The notes beneath the pieces are model-generated. The model was not told the DNA's origin and searched no databases. It saw only the letters and a program-made list of their open reading frames with translations. The position numbers and the translations under genes are program-made. Below, in pieces: positions 1 to 9,148 of a DNA stretch of 64,000 bases (position 1 is the first letter of the stretch; each line of letters starts with the position of its first letter). Location: positions 179,545 to 243,544 of the forward strand of contig JAESRX010000007.1 in NCBI GenBank assembly GCA_016764435.1, in the 5' to 3' direction. This DNA comes from Flavobacteriaceae bacterium. Its GTDB lineage: Bacteria; Bacteroidota; Bacteroidia; Flavobacteriales; Flavobacteriaceae.

Positions 1-776
1 CCGCGTAAGGCTAAAATATTTGCTTTGTATAATTGTTGTGCAGGCAGTAAATTATTTCCATCAGGACCGAACATTACCGCATTTGTAAAACCATTTTTTA
101 CCAGTAGTAAACTCATGAGTCTATTGTCTACATACGAAAATCGGGGACCTGAAAAATTAATCATGTCTAGTTCTATCTGGTCAATGTCAATATTGTGATA
201 GAGTGATTTTAATAGTTCTTTAGGATTGTCGTGTAAATAAAAAGAACCATAAATTAAGTTTACCCCTAATAATCCCAGTGTTTCCTGTTGTTGTTTGGCA
301 TCGTTTTCTTTAAAACGAACATGTAAAATTATTTCATTATACGGCTCTAAAGGATCTAACTGGAATTTGATTCCAAGCCATCCGTGTCCCTTAAATTTTT
401 TGACAAAATCTATAGTGGTCACTGTATTCGCGTAGGTAAAGAATATTTTTTCAGGATGTTTTTTTCTGCTCAACCGATCTTCCATGAGTTCTAATTCATG
501 AGAAAGCATTCCTTTGAGTCTTTTTTCAGTGACATACCTTCCGTCCGTTTCTATTCCGTAAATAGCATCGGAGAAATCTTTATCGTAAGCGCTCATCGCC
601 TTAGCGATAGTCCCAGAGGCACCACCAGCTCTAAAAAAATGGCGAGCTGTTTCTTGTCCTGCACCGATTTCCGCAAAGGTTCCGTAAATATTCTGATTAA
701 GATTTATTTTTAGTGCCTTAGACTTAGCTGAAGGGACGTCAATAATTACAGTGTCTCCTTTTAAAACGATGGCCAT
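1..776 (-). CDS. Conserved Bacteroidota protein of unknown function, N-terminal part (cut by window edge)
   Basis: This gene is absent from the ORF track because its stop lies outside the window. It reads from the ATG at 774-776 leftward for 258 codons without a stop. The protein starts MAIVLKGDTVIIDVPSAKSK and contains EIGAGQETARHFFRAGGASG and NRLMSLLLVKNGFTNAVMF. I recognise this as a long family found widely in Flavobacteriia. Automated pipelines have given it conflicting names, and nothing seen here supports any of them. There is no signal peptide or membrane segment in the visible part, so it is probably cytoplasmic. A good terminator for the neighbouring pnt operon lies 177 bases upstream, so this is a separate transcription unit. 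The reading frame is certain; the function is unknown. Confidence 0.8.
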   Translation of the reverse strand, partial: MAIVLKGDTVIIDVPSAKSKALKINLNQNIYGTFAEIGAGQETARHFFRAGGASGTIAKAMSAYDKDFSDAIYGIETDGRYVTEKRLKGMLSHELELMEDRLSRKKHPEKIFFTYANTVTTIDFVKKFKGHGWLGIKFQLDPLEPYNEIILHVRFKENDAKQQQETLGLLGVNLIYGSFYLHDNPKELLKSLYHNIDIDQIELDMINFSGPRFSYVDNRLMSLLLVKNGFTNAVMFGPDGNNLLPAQQLYKANILALR

Positions 777-952
777 TTTATTGTTTTTTGATTCAAAGCA
801 AATTTAGGGAATTTTAAGGGGTTTTTTAATAAAAACTGACAAATTTCATGGTTTTTTAACAATCTTCACAATCGAATTGGTTTTTGATAAGATTGATTCT
901 TTAAGGATCTTTTTTAAGCTGTTTTTTACGAACTTGATAATCTGGATATCTA

Positions 953-988
953 CCCATAAAAAAAACGAGCCTTTTAGGGCTCGTTTTA
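953..988 (-). terminator. Rho-independent terminator of the pnt operon
   Basis: A ten-base stem, AAAACGAGCC paired with GGCTCGTTTT around a six-base loop, is followed on the minus strand by eight T residues. It sits just past the pntB stop codon. Confidence 0.9.
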
Positions 989-1010
989 TAGTTATGTTAA
1001 GGTAAAGTGC

Positions 1011-2393
1011 CTACATGTTTTTAAGTTCTGCGACTAATTTCCCTAAAGCATCTTTAGCATCACCAAATAGCATGGATGTTTTTTGATTGTAGAAAAGTTC
1101 ATTTTCTATTCCTGCATATCCTGGTTTCATACTTCGTTTGTTAACTACAATGTATTTTGCGTTTTCAGCCTCTAAAATTGGCATTCCGTATATTGGACTG
1201 CTAGGGTCGTTATGAGCAGCTGGGTTTACCACATCATTGGCTCCAACTACAAATACTACATCTGTGTTTGGGAATTCAGGATTCACATCTTCCATTTCTA
1301 TCAATCTATCATAGGAAACATTGGTTTCTGCTAATAAGACATTCATATGTCCTGGCATACGTCCTGCGACAGGGTGTATCGCATATTTAACTTCAACTCC
1401 TTTTTTTACAAGTAATTCTTCCAATTCATGGATGATATGTTGCGCTTGTGCAACTGCCAGACCATACCCTGGTACAATAATTACTTTATTGGCATAATTC
1501 ATTAAAATAGCGACATCACTCGGGGTCGTTTCTGTAATATTTCCTTTGATTTCTCTGGAGGATTCATTACTAATGGTTCCGGCTCCAAAAGCACCAAAAA
1601 TAACACTACTTAGAGACCTGTTCATGGCGTCACACATGGCAAAAGTTAGGATGGTTCCAGCAGATCCTACTAAGATTCCTCCTGTTAACATGACCATATT
1701 TCCATACAAGAAACCTCCTAAGGCAGCGGCTAAACCTGTAAATGAATTTAAAAGTGAGATAACCACAGGCATGTCTGCGCCTCCAATAGGAAGTACGAAA
1801 AGAATACCATAAGCCAACGCTCCAACAAACAATACATAAAGGTATAATTGACTGTCTATTCCTTGGTAGGCTATAAATCCTGCAAAGGCGACTAAGGCAA
1901 TAAAAAACAGGTTATTGATGATGTTGTATTTGGGAATACGAATGGGTTTTTTTAGCGTCCCATTTAATTTTCCCCATGCAATCATACTTCCAGAAAAAGA
2001 AACACTTCCGATAATTAATCCTGCTAAAATGGTTACGATGGAGAGTGTTTGTCCTTGGTAATGGTGAAATTCTATCAGCGCAATAAGTGCTGCACTGGCA
2101 CCACCCATTCCGTTAAATATAGAAACTAGTTCAGGCATTTTAGTCATTGCTACTTTTTTAGCTACGAGCCATCCTATGACCGTTCCTATTAAAATGGCAA
2201 TTCCTATAAGTGTATAAATATGCATAGGAACTTCTTTTGGATAAATAAAGATAGTACCTATGATTGCGATTCCCATTCCGAAAGCGGCAATTAAGTTTCC
2301 TCTACGCGCTGTTTTTGGGTGTCCAAGCATTTTTAAACCGAGGATATATGTAATTGAAGCAATTAAATATATAAGTGTAAGTATAAAATCCAT
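1011..2393 (-). CDS. pntB: NAD(P) transhydrogenase subunit beta
   Basis: PntB is the membrane and NADP(H)-binding subunit of proton-translocating transhydrogenase, which uses the proton gradient to reduce NADP+ with NADH at the inner membrane. The 460 residues match the usual length (about 460). Residues 1 to about 265 are mostly hydrophobic helices rich in Gly and Ala. The C-terminal third is the soluble NADP domain (dIII), shown by the fingerprint GYGLAVAQAQ, by HPVAGRMPGHMNVLLAE, and by VGANDVVNPAA close to the end. It is the last gene of the operon and its start overlaps the pntAB stop by one base, suggesting coupled translation. The separate alpha1/alpha2/beta arrangement is the three-subunit form known from Rhodospirillum. 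No key residues appear to be missing. Confidence 0.97.
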   Translation of the reverse strand: MDFILTLIYLIASITYILGLKMLGHPKTARRGNLIAAFGMGIAIIGTIFIYPKEVPMHIYTLIGIAILIGTVIGWLVAKKVAMTKMPELVSIFNGMGGASAALIALIEFHHYQGQTLSIVTILAGLIIGSVSFSGSMIAWGKLNGTLKKPIRIPKYNIINNLFFIALVAFAGFIAYQGIDSQLYLYVLFVGALAYGILFVLPIGGADMPVVISLLNSFTGLAAALGGFLYGNMVMLTGGILVGSAGTILTFAMCDAMNRSLSSVIFGAFGAGTISNESSREIKGNITETTPSDVAILMNYANKVIIVPGYGLAVAQAQHIIHELEELLVKKGVEVKYAIHPVAGRMPGHMNVLLAETNVSYDRLIEMEDVNPEFPNTDVVFVVGANDVVNPAAHNDPSSPIYGMPILEAENAKYIVVNKRSMKPGYAGIENELFYNQKTSMLFGDAKDALGKLVAELKNM

Positions 2394-2701
2394 TATTTTT
2401 TCTTTTTAAACATTTCTAACATGCGGTCGGTAACTACAAAACCACCGACTACGTTTAGTGTCCCCAATAACACGGCGACAAACCCTAGAGATAGTGCTAA
2501 AATATTGTCAGGTTCTGAGCCTAGCATTACTAAAATAGCCCCGATAACTACCACACCATGTATGGCATTCGCACCAGACATTAATGGGGTGTGCAATACA
2601 GCGGGAACATGTCCTATGATTTCTACTCCAACAAATATCATCAGAATTACGATGTATATCATTTGAAGGTGTTCCGTTATAAATTCAATAATTTCTGTCA
2701 T
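2393..2701 (-). CDS. pntAB: NAD(P) transhydrogenase subunit alpha 2 (membrane part)
   Basis: This 102-residue protein is the small membrane subunit that in E. coli is fused to the C-terminus of PntA. It has three to four hydrophobic helices, with VLHTPLMSGANAIHGVVVIG in the middle; that stretch is the characteristic signature of the family. It ends in a lysine-rich cytoplasmic tail. It lies two bases downstream of the alpha 1 gene and overlaps pntB by one base, so the three genes are surely one operon. Confidence 0.95.
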   Translation of the reverse strand: MTEIIEFITEHLQMIYIVILMIFVGVEIIGHVPAVLHTPLMSGANAIHGVVVIGAILVMLGSEPDNILALSLGFVAVLLGTLNVVGGFVVTDRMLEMFKKKK

Positions 2702-2703
2702 GA

Positions 2704-3804
2704 TTATTTTTTTACAGTTCCGTTTTGAACGATTAATGTAGCCTTGGTAATTTCGTCCTCTAAATCCCAGTTAAATTGGTTGTCTTCATTTGTCAAATGC
2801 TTTAGGAAGTTGAAGATGTTTTTTCCAAACAATTCGCTTGCGTTGGTGGCAACGCTTTCTGGAGAATTGGTGGTTCCAATAATTTTCACTCCATTTTCTA
2901 TGACAATCTTATTTAGTTTACTCAATTCACAATTTCCTCCTTGACCTGCGGCCAAATCTACAATTACTGCACCTTCTTTCATTTGAAGAACTTGTTCCTT
3001 CGAAATTAAAATAGGGGCTTTTTTTCCAGGAACAAAAGCGGTGGTAATGACCAAATCTGCTTCAAAAAGAGATTTGTCAACGGCCTCTTTTTGTCTCTTT
3101 TTATAATCATCTGACGCTTCTTTAGCGTAACCTCCTTCTTCTTTTTCTCCCGTATTGTCTACACTAATAAATTTGGCGCCTAAAGATTCTGTTTGTTCTT
3201 TAGTGTCTTGTCTAATGTCTGTAGCTTCTACTATGGCACCAAGTCTTTTAGCCGTAGCTATCGCTTGTAAACCGGCAACACCAACACCGTATATAAGTAC
3301 TCTAGAAGGTGTAATGGTTCCTGCGGCAGTCATCATTAATGGGAAAATTTTAGCCATTTCATACGCTCCTAAGATCACCGCTTTGTAACCAGAGAGATTG
3401 TTTTGAGAGCTTAAAATGTCCATGTCTTGTGCCCGTGATATTCTGGGGATTGCATCCAAAGAAAACGAAGATACTTTTTTAGCGGCCAAGGCCTTAATCC
3501 TTTCAGGTTCTGAAAGGTGAAAAAGTAAACTAACCGTGGCTTGTCCTTCTTTTAATTGTTTAATTTCCTCTTCTTCAAAAGGATTTATTTTTGCAATGAT
3601 GTCTGATTGTTCAAAAATAGATGCTTGATCCATAAGGGTCACACCAACTTTTTCGTAGGTAGAATTTTTAAAGCTTGACGCCTTTCCTGCATCCTTTTCT
3701 ACCAAAACTTCAAATCCTTTGGATAGGAATAATTTCGCGATAGTAGGGGTAATGGCGACTCGTTTTTCTCCCTTTCGACTTTCTTTTAGAAAACCTATTT
3801 TCAT
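2704..3804 (-). CDS. pntAA: NAD(P) transhydrogenase subunit alpha 1 (NAD-binding)
   Basis: This is the soluble NAD(H)-binding subunit (dI) of proton-translocating transhydrogenase. It starts MKIGFLKESRKGEKRVAITP, the signature of the alanine dehydrogenase/PNT N-terminal domain. The Rossmann fingerprint GVGVAG is at about residues 173-178, followed by an acidic residue in EATDIR that should bind the NAD ribose. At 366 residues it is about as long as other stand-alone alpha 1 subunits. First gene of the operon; no clear TAnnTTTG box is seen upstream. The related enzyme alanine dehydrogenase is excluded by the two membrane-subunit genes behind it. Confidence 0.95.
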   Translation of the reverse strand: MKIGFLKESRKGEKRVAITPTIAKLFLSKGFEVLVEKDAGKASSFKNSTYEKVGVTLMDQASIFEQSDIIAKINPFEEEEIKQLKEGQATVSLLFHLSEPERIKALAAKKVSSFSLDAIPRISRAQDMDILSSQNNLSGYKAVILGAYEMAKIFPLMMTAAGTITPSRVLIYGVGVAGLQAIATAKRLGAIVEATDIRQDTKEQTESLGAKFISVDNTGEKEEGGYAKEASDDYKKRQKEAVDKSLFEADLVITTAFVPGKKAPILISKEQVLQMKEGAVIVDLAAGQGGNCELSKLNKIVIENGVKIIGTTNSPESVATNASELFGKNIFNFLKHLTNEDNQFNWDLEDEITKATLIVQNGTVKK

Positions 3805-4128
3805 ATGTGTACTTATTTAGAATTTTGTTATAATCGTTGGTACTGAAATGATATTTTAATTAATTTAAAATCACTTTGAGTTTGTAAAATAACGACCTAC
3901 GGAGTTGGTTTTCATTGAAAACAGTCCGAGGTGTAAAAATAAATGTTGACAGCAGTAAATTTATATTTTTTTTTCTAATTGTTTTATGATAAAAGTCAAG
4001 CTGTTTCTTAAAAATAGGTAAATAGTTGGGGTTGTTTACGTTGTTCATTGCTGTTCTTTTTAGGAACGAAGTATGGAAGTGTTTGTTTTTTCTTTTTATA
4101 AAATAGGGGTAATTCTAAATAATAAAAT
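3805..4128. other. Intergenic region between divergent pntAA and the MBL-fold gene
   Basis: The stretch is AT-rich. Its only open frame is a 62-codon minus-strand ORF (3860-4048) with no family I recognise, no promoter-like box and a basic, low-complexity composition; I do not call it a gene. No tRNA or clear structured RNA is visible. Confidence 0.5.
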
Positions 4129-4136
4129 TAATTTTG
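4129..4136 (+). promoter_or_regulatory. Bacteroidota -7 box, possible leaderless promoter
   Basis: TAATTTTG fits TAnnTTTG and ends only four bases before the ATG at 4141. If transcription starts five bases after the box, as the SRP RNA in this window suggests, the mRNA would begin at the start codon. No -33 TTG is visible at the proper distance, so the call is weak. Confidence 0.4.
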
Positions 4137-4140
4137 AGCC

Positions 4141-4920
4141 ATGAAAAATATGAAAGTAACTTTTTTAGGAACGGGAACCTCTACAGGGATTCCAGTGATA
4201 GGGGTGGAACATCCTGTTTTTTTATCGGAGGATAAAAAGGACAAACGCTTGCGTGTTTCTATTAAATTGGAATGGGAAGGAGCTTGTTATATCATAGACT
4301 GTGGACCTGATTTTCGTTATCAAATGTTACGGGAAAATGTACAGCATATAGATGGGGTTTTATTTACACATGAGCATGCAGATCATACCGCTGGTTTGGA
4401 TGATATTAGACCGTATGCCTTTGCGATGGGTAAAGTTCCTTTTTATGCACAGAAAAGAGTTTTAGAGGCCTTGAAAATCAGGTTTAATTACATTTTTAAT
4501 GATGAAAATAAATATCCAGGCGCTCCTTATATAGAACAACATGTCATTGCTAATGCCGCATTTACATTGGGGGACGTTACGGTGACTCCTGTACAGGTTA
4601 TGCATGGAGAATTACCTATTTTAGGCTATAAATTTGGATCTAAATTTGCATATATTACAGATGCTAAAACGATTGCCAAAGAGGAATTAAATAAATTAAA
4701 AAATTTAGACGTCTTGGTTATCAATGCTGTTCGTTTTAAACCACATTATTCACACTTAAGTCTCACAGAATCCTTAGATATTATCAATTATTTAAAACCT
4801 AAGCGTGCGTACTTAACACATATAAGTCATTATTTGGGCTTGCATGAGGATTTACAAAAAACACTTCCAGAGAATGTATTTGTTGCTTTTGATCAATTGC
4901 AAGTAAATGTTTCCATCTAA
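4141..4920 (+). CDS. MBL-fold metallohydrolase, PhnP-like
   Basis: A soluble 259-residue metallo-beta-lactamase-fold hydrolase. The metal motif HxHxDH is present as HEHADH at residues 77-82 within GVLFTHEHADHTAGLDDIRP. Further metal or active-site regions are DCGPDFR, YITDAKT and the C-terminal THISH. The arrangement resembles PhnP-type cyclic phosphodiesterases, but no phosphonate genes are nearby, so the substrate is open. Two starts are possible: the ATG at 4141 and one at 4150 giving MKVTFLGTGTSTG, which is where many homologues begin. It stands alone, divergent from the pnt operon, with a possible leaderless promoter directly in front. Confidence 0.88.
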   Translation: MKNMKVTFLGTGTSTGIPVIGVEHPVFLSEDKKDKRLRVSIKLEWEGACYIIDCGPDFRYQMLRENVQHIDGVLFTHEHADHTAGLDDIRPYAFAMGKVPFYAQKRVLEALKIRFNYIFNDENKYPGAPYIEQHVIANAAFTLGDVTVTPVQVMHGELPILGYKFGSKFAYITDAKTIAKEELNKLKNLDVLVINAVRFKPHYSHLSLTESLDIINYLKPKRAYLTHISHYLGLHEDLQKTLPENVFVAFDQLQVNVSI

Positions 4921-5262
4921 GCTAGGATGTTTTAGCTATCGTGTGAGGAGTTGTTTTTATAGCTACGGATTTTTGAGGTTGTCAAAAGGTAACAGACTTC
5001 TATTTCATTTTTTTTGACAGTTGACTCCCTATTTCAACGGATTTCTTGTGACAAATTACTGACTGAAAAACAGATTATAATAGAACTCGTTTTGGGTCTA
5101 AGTATACGAGGCCTTCGGAGGGAGGAGAGGGTGTAATTTAGCCTTCACTTAATTTACTGTGAAAATGTTTTTATTGTGCTTTAGCACAGGAGGTATGGCA
5201 ACTTTTCATTAAAAGGATGTAAATAATTTTGGAAGGATTTTTCTTGTCTCAAAGACCAGTTT
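4921..5262. other. Gene-free stretch between the MBL-fold gene and murB
   Basis: I see no open frame of note, tRNA or strong terminator. A small hairpin, TGTGC-TTTA-GCACA near 5175-5188, is the only structure and is too short to interpret. The two flanking genes converge here. Confidence 0.5.
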
Positions 5263-6273
5263 TTAGGGTACAATATTCACTTCTATGTCCAATTTTATTC
5301 CGAAAGTTTTGAATACCATTGCTTGAATCTGTACCGCTAAATCATAGATTTCAACACCTGTGGCATTGCCATAATTTACAAGTACTAAGGCTTGGTTTTT
5401 ATGCACTCCTGTATCACCAAAACGTTTCCCTTTAAAACCACATGTTTCAATAAGCCATCCCGCTGGGATTTTAATTTCATTTTCGTTTATTTTGTAAAAA
5501 GGCATGTGAGCATAGTTTGCCTGTATTTTGTCAAAAAGGACCTTGTTTACAATTGGGTTTTTAAAAAAGCTACCGCTATTCCCTATCTTTTTTGGGTCTG
5601 GTAATTTAGAAGTTCTAATAGCAATCACAGCATTAGAAACATCTGAAATGGAGGGGGTACTGATGTTGGCTTCCTTTAGAGCCGTTTGTATGGCTCCATA
5701 ACCATCATGTATTTGATGCGTAGACTTTGATAATTTAAAGGCTACTGTGGTGATAATATAGGCGTTTTTTAATTCGTTTTTAAAAATAGAATTTCTGTAA
5801 CCAAAGGCGCATTCCTTATTAGAGAAAATACGTGTTTTACCAGTGGAAATTTCTACTGCGGTCACCTGATGGATGGTGTCTTTAACTTCTACTCCATACG
5901 CACCGATGTTCTGGATAGGGCAAGAGCCTACATTTCCAGGGATTAATGAAAGGTTTTCTAGACCTCCATAATTTTGAGAGATACACCAGAGTACAAAATC
6001 ATGCCAGTTTTCTCCGGCATTGGCCGTTACAAAAACATCATCCTCTTGTGTTTCTTGGATGATAATTCCTTCAATATTTAATAAAACGACTAGTTTTTTA
6101 ATGTCAGAAAGCAGGAGCATATTACTACCTCCACTAATAATAAAAAGGTCTTTTTCTTTCGATAATAGCGTTTTAAGTGCCATTACAGATGTGATTTCAA
6201 CAAATCTTTCGGCATTGACGTCAATGCCGAAAGTGTTGTATTGTTTTAAAGAAATATTGTGTTGTATTTTCAA
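5263..6273 (-). CDS. murB: UDP-N-acetylmuramate dehydrogenase
   Basis: MurB reduces UDP-N-acetylglucosamine enolpyruvate to UDP-N-acetylmuramate with NADPH and FAD in the cytoplasm, an essential peptidoglycan step. The FAD-binding motif SGGSN is at residues 47-51 and IPGNVGSCPIQNIGAYG at about 111-127. FGYRNSIFK is typical of type I MurB. GNSGSFFKNP carries the proton-donor serine, and the C-terminal part has AGWLIETCGFKG. The 336 residues match the type I length. It starts one base after the stop of the upstream aminotransferase, so the two genes are almost certainly co-transcribed. Confidence 0.96.
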   Translation of the reverse strand: MKIQHNISLKQYNTFGIDVNAERFVEITSVMALKTLLSKEKDLFIISGGSNMLLLSDIKKLVVLLNIEGIIIQETQEDDVFVTANAGENWHDFVLWCISQNYGGLENLSLIPGNVGSCPIQNIGAYGVEVKDTIHQVTAVEISTGKTRIFSNKECAFGYRNSIFKNELKNAYIITTVAFKLSKSTHQIHDGYGAIQTALKEANISTPSISDVSNAVIAIRTSKLPDPKKIGNSGSFFKNPIVNKVLFDKIQANYAHMPFYKINENEIKIPAGWLIETCGFKGKRFGDTGVHKNQALVLVNYGNATGVEIYDLAVQIQAMVFKTFGIKLDIEVNIVP

Positions 6274-6274
6274 C

Positions 6275-7468
6275 TTAGGCTTTGTATAATTTTAATGCTT
6301 CCTTTAATAGTTCAACCGATCTTACTAATGCTTCTTTTTTAAGCACATATGCAATACGGATTTGATTGGTACCCACACCAGGTGTTGAGTAAAAACCAGC
6401 TGCTGGAGCCACCATGATCGTTTCGTTATTATCACTGAAACTCTCTAGCAACCATTGCGCAAAATGATCTGCGTCTTTTATAGGTAATTCAACCACACAG
6501 TAAAAAGCACCTTTTGGTGTGGCAACTTTTACACCGTCTATTTTTTGCAATTCACTGATTAAAACATCACGTCTTGCTTTGTATTCTACAATAACATCTG
6601 TAAAGTAACTATCAGGGGTTTCTAAGGCTGCCTCACTTGCTATTTGAGCATAGGTAGGAGGGCTTAGACGCGCCTGTGCAAACTTCATAGCGGTTTGCAT
6701 TACAGCATTGTTTTTAGAAATAATACATCCTATTCTTGCGCCACACATACTGTATCGTTTAGATACGGAGTCTATAATAATCGCATGTTCTTCCAAACCG
6801 AAATTTGAGAGTACAGAATGGTGTTTTACTTCTTGGTCATAAATAAACTCACGGTATACTTCATCAGCAATCAAAAATAAGTCGTGTTTTTTTACAATCA
6901 CCGCTAGTTTTTGAATTTCTTCTTTAGAATATACATAGCCCGTTGGATTTCCAGGATTACAAATAAGTATCGCTTTGGTTTTAGGGGTGATGAGTTTTTC
7001 GAATTCTGAAATTTCAGGCAAGGCAAATCCATTATCTATACTAGACATGATCGGTTTAATGGTCACACCTGAAGCGGTAGAAAATCCGTTGTAATTTGCA
7101 TAAAAAGGCTCTGGGATAATGATTTCATCACCATGGTCACAGACAGTACCTAAAGCAAATAATAAGGCTTCTGATCCTCCTGTAGTTACGATGATATGTT
7201 CGGCACTTATATCAATATTGTTTTTTTGATAATAAGAAGCGAGCTTAGTTCTGTATTGCTCAGATCCTTCAGACATACTATATGCTAACACATTTACCGT
7301 GTTCTCACGAATGGCTTTAAGGGCCACCTCTGGAGTTTGAATGTCAGGTTGTCCAATATTTAAATGATATACATTGACCCCTTTTTTCTTAGCGGTTTCC
7401 GCAAAAGGAACTAATTTCCTAATTGGTGATTCAGGCATGTTTAAGCCCTTTGTTGATATCTTTGGCAT
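6275..7468 (-). CDS. PLP-dependent aminotransferase, class I/II
   Basis: A fold-type I aminotransferase (aspartate aminotransferase-like), cytoplasmic. Visible motifs are NIGQPDIQTPE near the N-terminus, the substrate loop NPGNPTG, the PLP aspartate in IADEVY, and the Schiff-base lysine in SVSKRYSMCGARIG (Lys237 of the form called here). The ORF track begins 13 codons earlier at 7507 with a hydrophobic run that does not belong to the family; I chose the ATG at 7468, giving MPKISTKG and 397 residues. The specific amino acid substrate cannot be read from sequence. It forms a pair with murB, one base apart. Confidence 0.92.
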   Translation of the reverse strand: MPKISTKGLNMPESPIRKLVPFAETAKKKGVNVYHLNIGQPDIQTPEVALKAIRENTVNVLAYSMSEGSEQYRTKLASYYQKNNIDISAEHIIVTTGGSEALLFALGTVCDHGDEIIIPEPFYANYNGFSTASGVTIKPIMSSIDNGFALPEISEFEKLITPKTKAILICNPGNPTGYVYSKEEIQKLAVIVKKHDLFLIADEVYREFIYDQEVKHHSVLSNFGLEEHAIIIDSVSKRYSMCGARIGCIISKNNAVMQTAMKFAQARLSPPTYAQIASEAALETPDSYFTDVIVEYKARRDVLISELQKIDGVKVATPKGAFYCVVELPIKDADHFAQWLLESFSDNNETIMVAPAAGFYSTPGVGTNQIRIAYVLKKEALVRSVELLKEALKLYKA

Positions 7469-7606
7469 GTTAAAATCGATTAATATGATTACACAAAATT
7501 GCAACATATTTTTTGAATTTCATTGGTTTTTTTCGTGAAATTACTAGGATAATTACTAGTCTATTTCCTGTGGATTTTGTATGTTAGAGAGCTTAAACTC
7601 TGATGC

Positions 7607-8950
7607 TTGAAATATTTTATCTCACTTTTCGTTTTTGTCTTTATTGGTTTGTCCTGTTTTTCTACTATTTATGGGCAAGGAAAGTTTCATTTTATTAATA
7701 ATAAGCTGAAACAACAGATCTCATTTATTCATAAAAATAATATTATGATCATTCCAATAGTCGTGAATGGAATGGAACTTAATTTTATATTAGATACGGG
7801 GGTGAGCCGTACTATTTTATTTAGTTTAAACCAAATTGACTCCTTGAACTTAAAGGATTTTAAAAGAATTAAAATTAGGGGTTTAGGGGCTAATAAACCT
7901 GTACATGCGTTGCTTTCTAAAAACAATGAATTTCAGTTAAAAAATCTGATAGGCTTGCAACAGAATTTACTTTTTATCCTCGATAGTGATTTTGACTTAT
8001 CGGCCAAAATGGGACTTACCATACATGGTATTATTGGCTATGATTTATTCAAGGATTTTATAGTTGAAATTAATTATTCTCAAAAAAAAATCACCTTTCA
8101 CAAGCATACTAAACGGCTGACTAGAAAAGTTATGAAGATGGAAAAAATTCCGTTGACTTTTTATAATAAAAAACCTTATGTACAGGTGGAAATCCAATTA
8201 AAAAAAGAGCAAGACCCGTTTTTAGTGAAACTATTGATTGATTCTGGTGGAAGTGATGGAATATGGCTGTTTGAAGGTAGTCATCCGCTTATTATATCTC
8301 CTGAACATTATTTTGACGATTATTTAGGGGAAGGACTTAGTGGAATTATTAGGGGGAAAAGGAGTAAAATTCACCGGATTTTTATGGGCGATTTTTCACT
8401 GAAGAATCCCACGGTTTCCTACCCTGATTCCACAGCTATTATGGTTGCTAGAAAGCAAGTGGATAGAAATGGAAGTATTGGAGGGATGGTTTTGAACAGA
8501 TTTAAAGTGTTTTTAGATTATAAAAATTCCAGTATGTACCTTAAAAAGGGAAGGAATTTTAAGGTGCCGTTTAATTACAATATGAGCGGGATAGAATTGA
8601 TCCATAGTGGGCTGGTTCTTGTAAAAGAAAAGGGTTCGTCACTAGGTGCTGGTATTAATTTAGAGAGTACTAATAGGGCCGCAAATTCATTGCAGTTAGA
8701 GTATAATTATACGTTTGCCTTTAAACCAACTTACCGTATATTTTCCATTCGTAAAAATTCTCCAGCGGACCTTGCTGGACTTAGAGAAGGAGACCTCTTG
8801 TTAGCTATTAATGGTAGAGCTGCGTATCATTATAAAATGGATGAAATAGTCCATTTGTTTTACCATAAACCCAATCGAAAATTTAAAATAAAAGTGAATA
8901 GGAACGGGGTAGAGCTCGTTTGTAGTTTTAAACTTCGAAAAGTAATTTAA
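7607..8950 (+). CDS. Secreted retropepsin-like aspartic protease with C-terminal PDZ domain
   Basis: The protein begins with a signal peptide (a hydrophobic core followed by STIYGQG). Two aspartic protease half-sites follow: DTG at residues 63-65 in ILDTGVSRT and DSG at 212-214 in LIDSGGSDG. A PDZ domain occupies about residues 365-440, with SIRKNSPADLAGLREGDLLLAINGR. It is therefore probably a periplasmic or surface peptidase, though related Bacteroidota proteins are poorly characterised. The start is a TTG at 7607: TGA lies two codons upstream, and the next in-frame ATG would remove the signal peptide. It is a monocistronic gene between minus-strand neighbours. A tiny AAGG-GAA-CCTT hairpin followed by T residues lies just past the stop. 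Confidence 0.88.
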   Translation: MKYFISLFVFVFIGLSCFSTIYGQGKFHFINNKLKQQISFIHKNNIMIIPIVVNGMELNFILDTGVSRTILFSLNQIDSLNLKDFKRIKIRGLGANKPVHALLSKNNEFQLKNLIGLQQNLLFILDSDFDLSAKMGLTIHGIIGYDLFKDFIVEINYSQKKITFHKHTKRLTRKVMKMEKIPLTFYNKKPYVQVEIQLKKEQDPFLVKLLIDSGGSDGIWLFEGSHPLIISPEHYFDDYLGEGLSGIIRGKRSKIHRIFMGDFSLKNPTVSYPDSTAIMVARKQVDRNGSIGGMVLNRFKVFLDYKNSSMYLKKGRNFKVPFNYNMSGIELIHSGLVLVKEKGSSLGAGINLESTNRAANSLQLEYNYTFAFKPTYRIFSIRKNSPADLAGLREGDLLLAINGRAAYHYKMDEIVHLFYHKPNRKFKIKVNRNGVELVCSFKLRKVI

Positions 8951-9096
8951 TCCAAACCAAGGGAACCTTTTTTTATTAAAACAAGTAGTAATCCTAACGA
9001 ACTCTTTGCGTCAGTTCTAGTGCAGTTTTGAGTTCAAAACGGGAATCTGGAATCGTGAAGTTAATAAAAACTGTCAATGATAGTATTGGATTAAAC

Positions 9097-9128
9097 AAAA
9101 AAAAGACTCCGAATGATCGGAGTCTTAT
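9097..9128 (-). terminator. Terminator of the DUF1573 gene
   Basis: AAGACTCCGA and TCGGAGTCTT form a perfect ten-base stem with an ATGA loop, followed on the minus strand by eight T residues. Confidence 0.9.
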
Positions 9129-9148
9129 ATAGGATTCAAAAAAGTGAT

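Noticed and set aside
498-713. 71-codon plus-strand ORF
   Set aside because: It lies opposite the conserved partial gene at 1-776 and is its shadow.
3860-4048. 62-codon minus-strand ORF in the pntAA-MBL gap
   Set aside because: No recognisable family, no promoter box, basic low-complexity composition as expected from AT-rich noncoding DNA.
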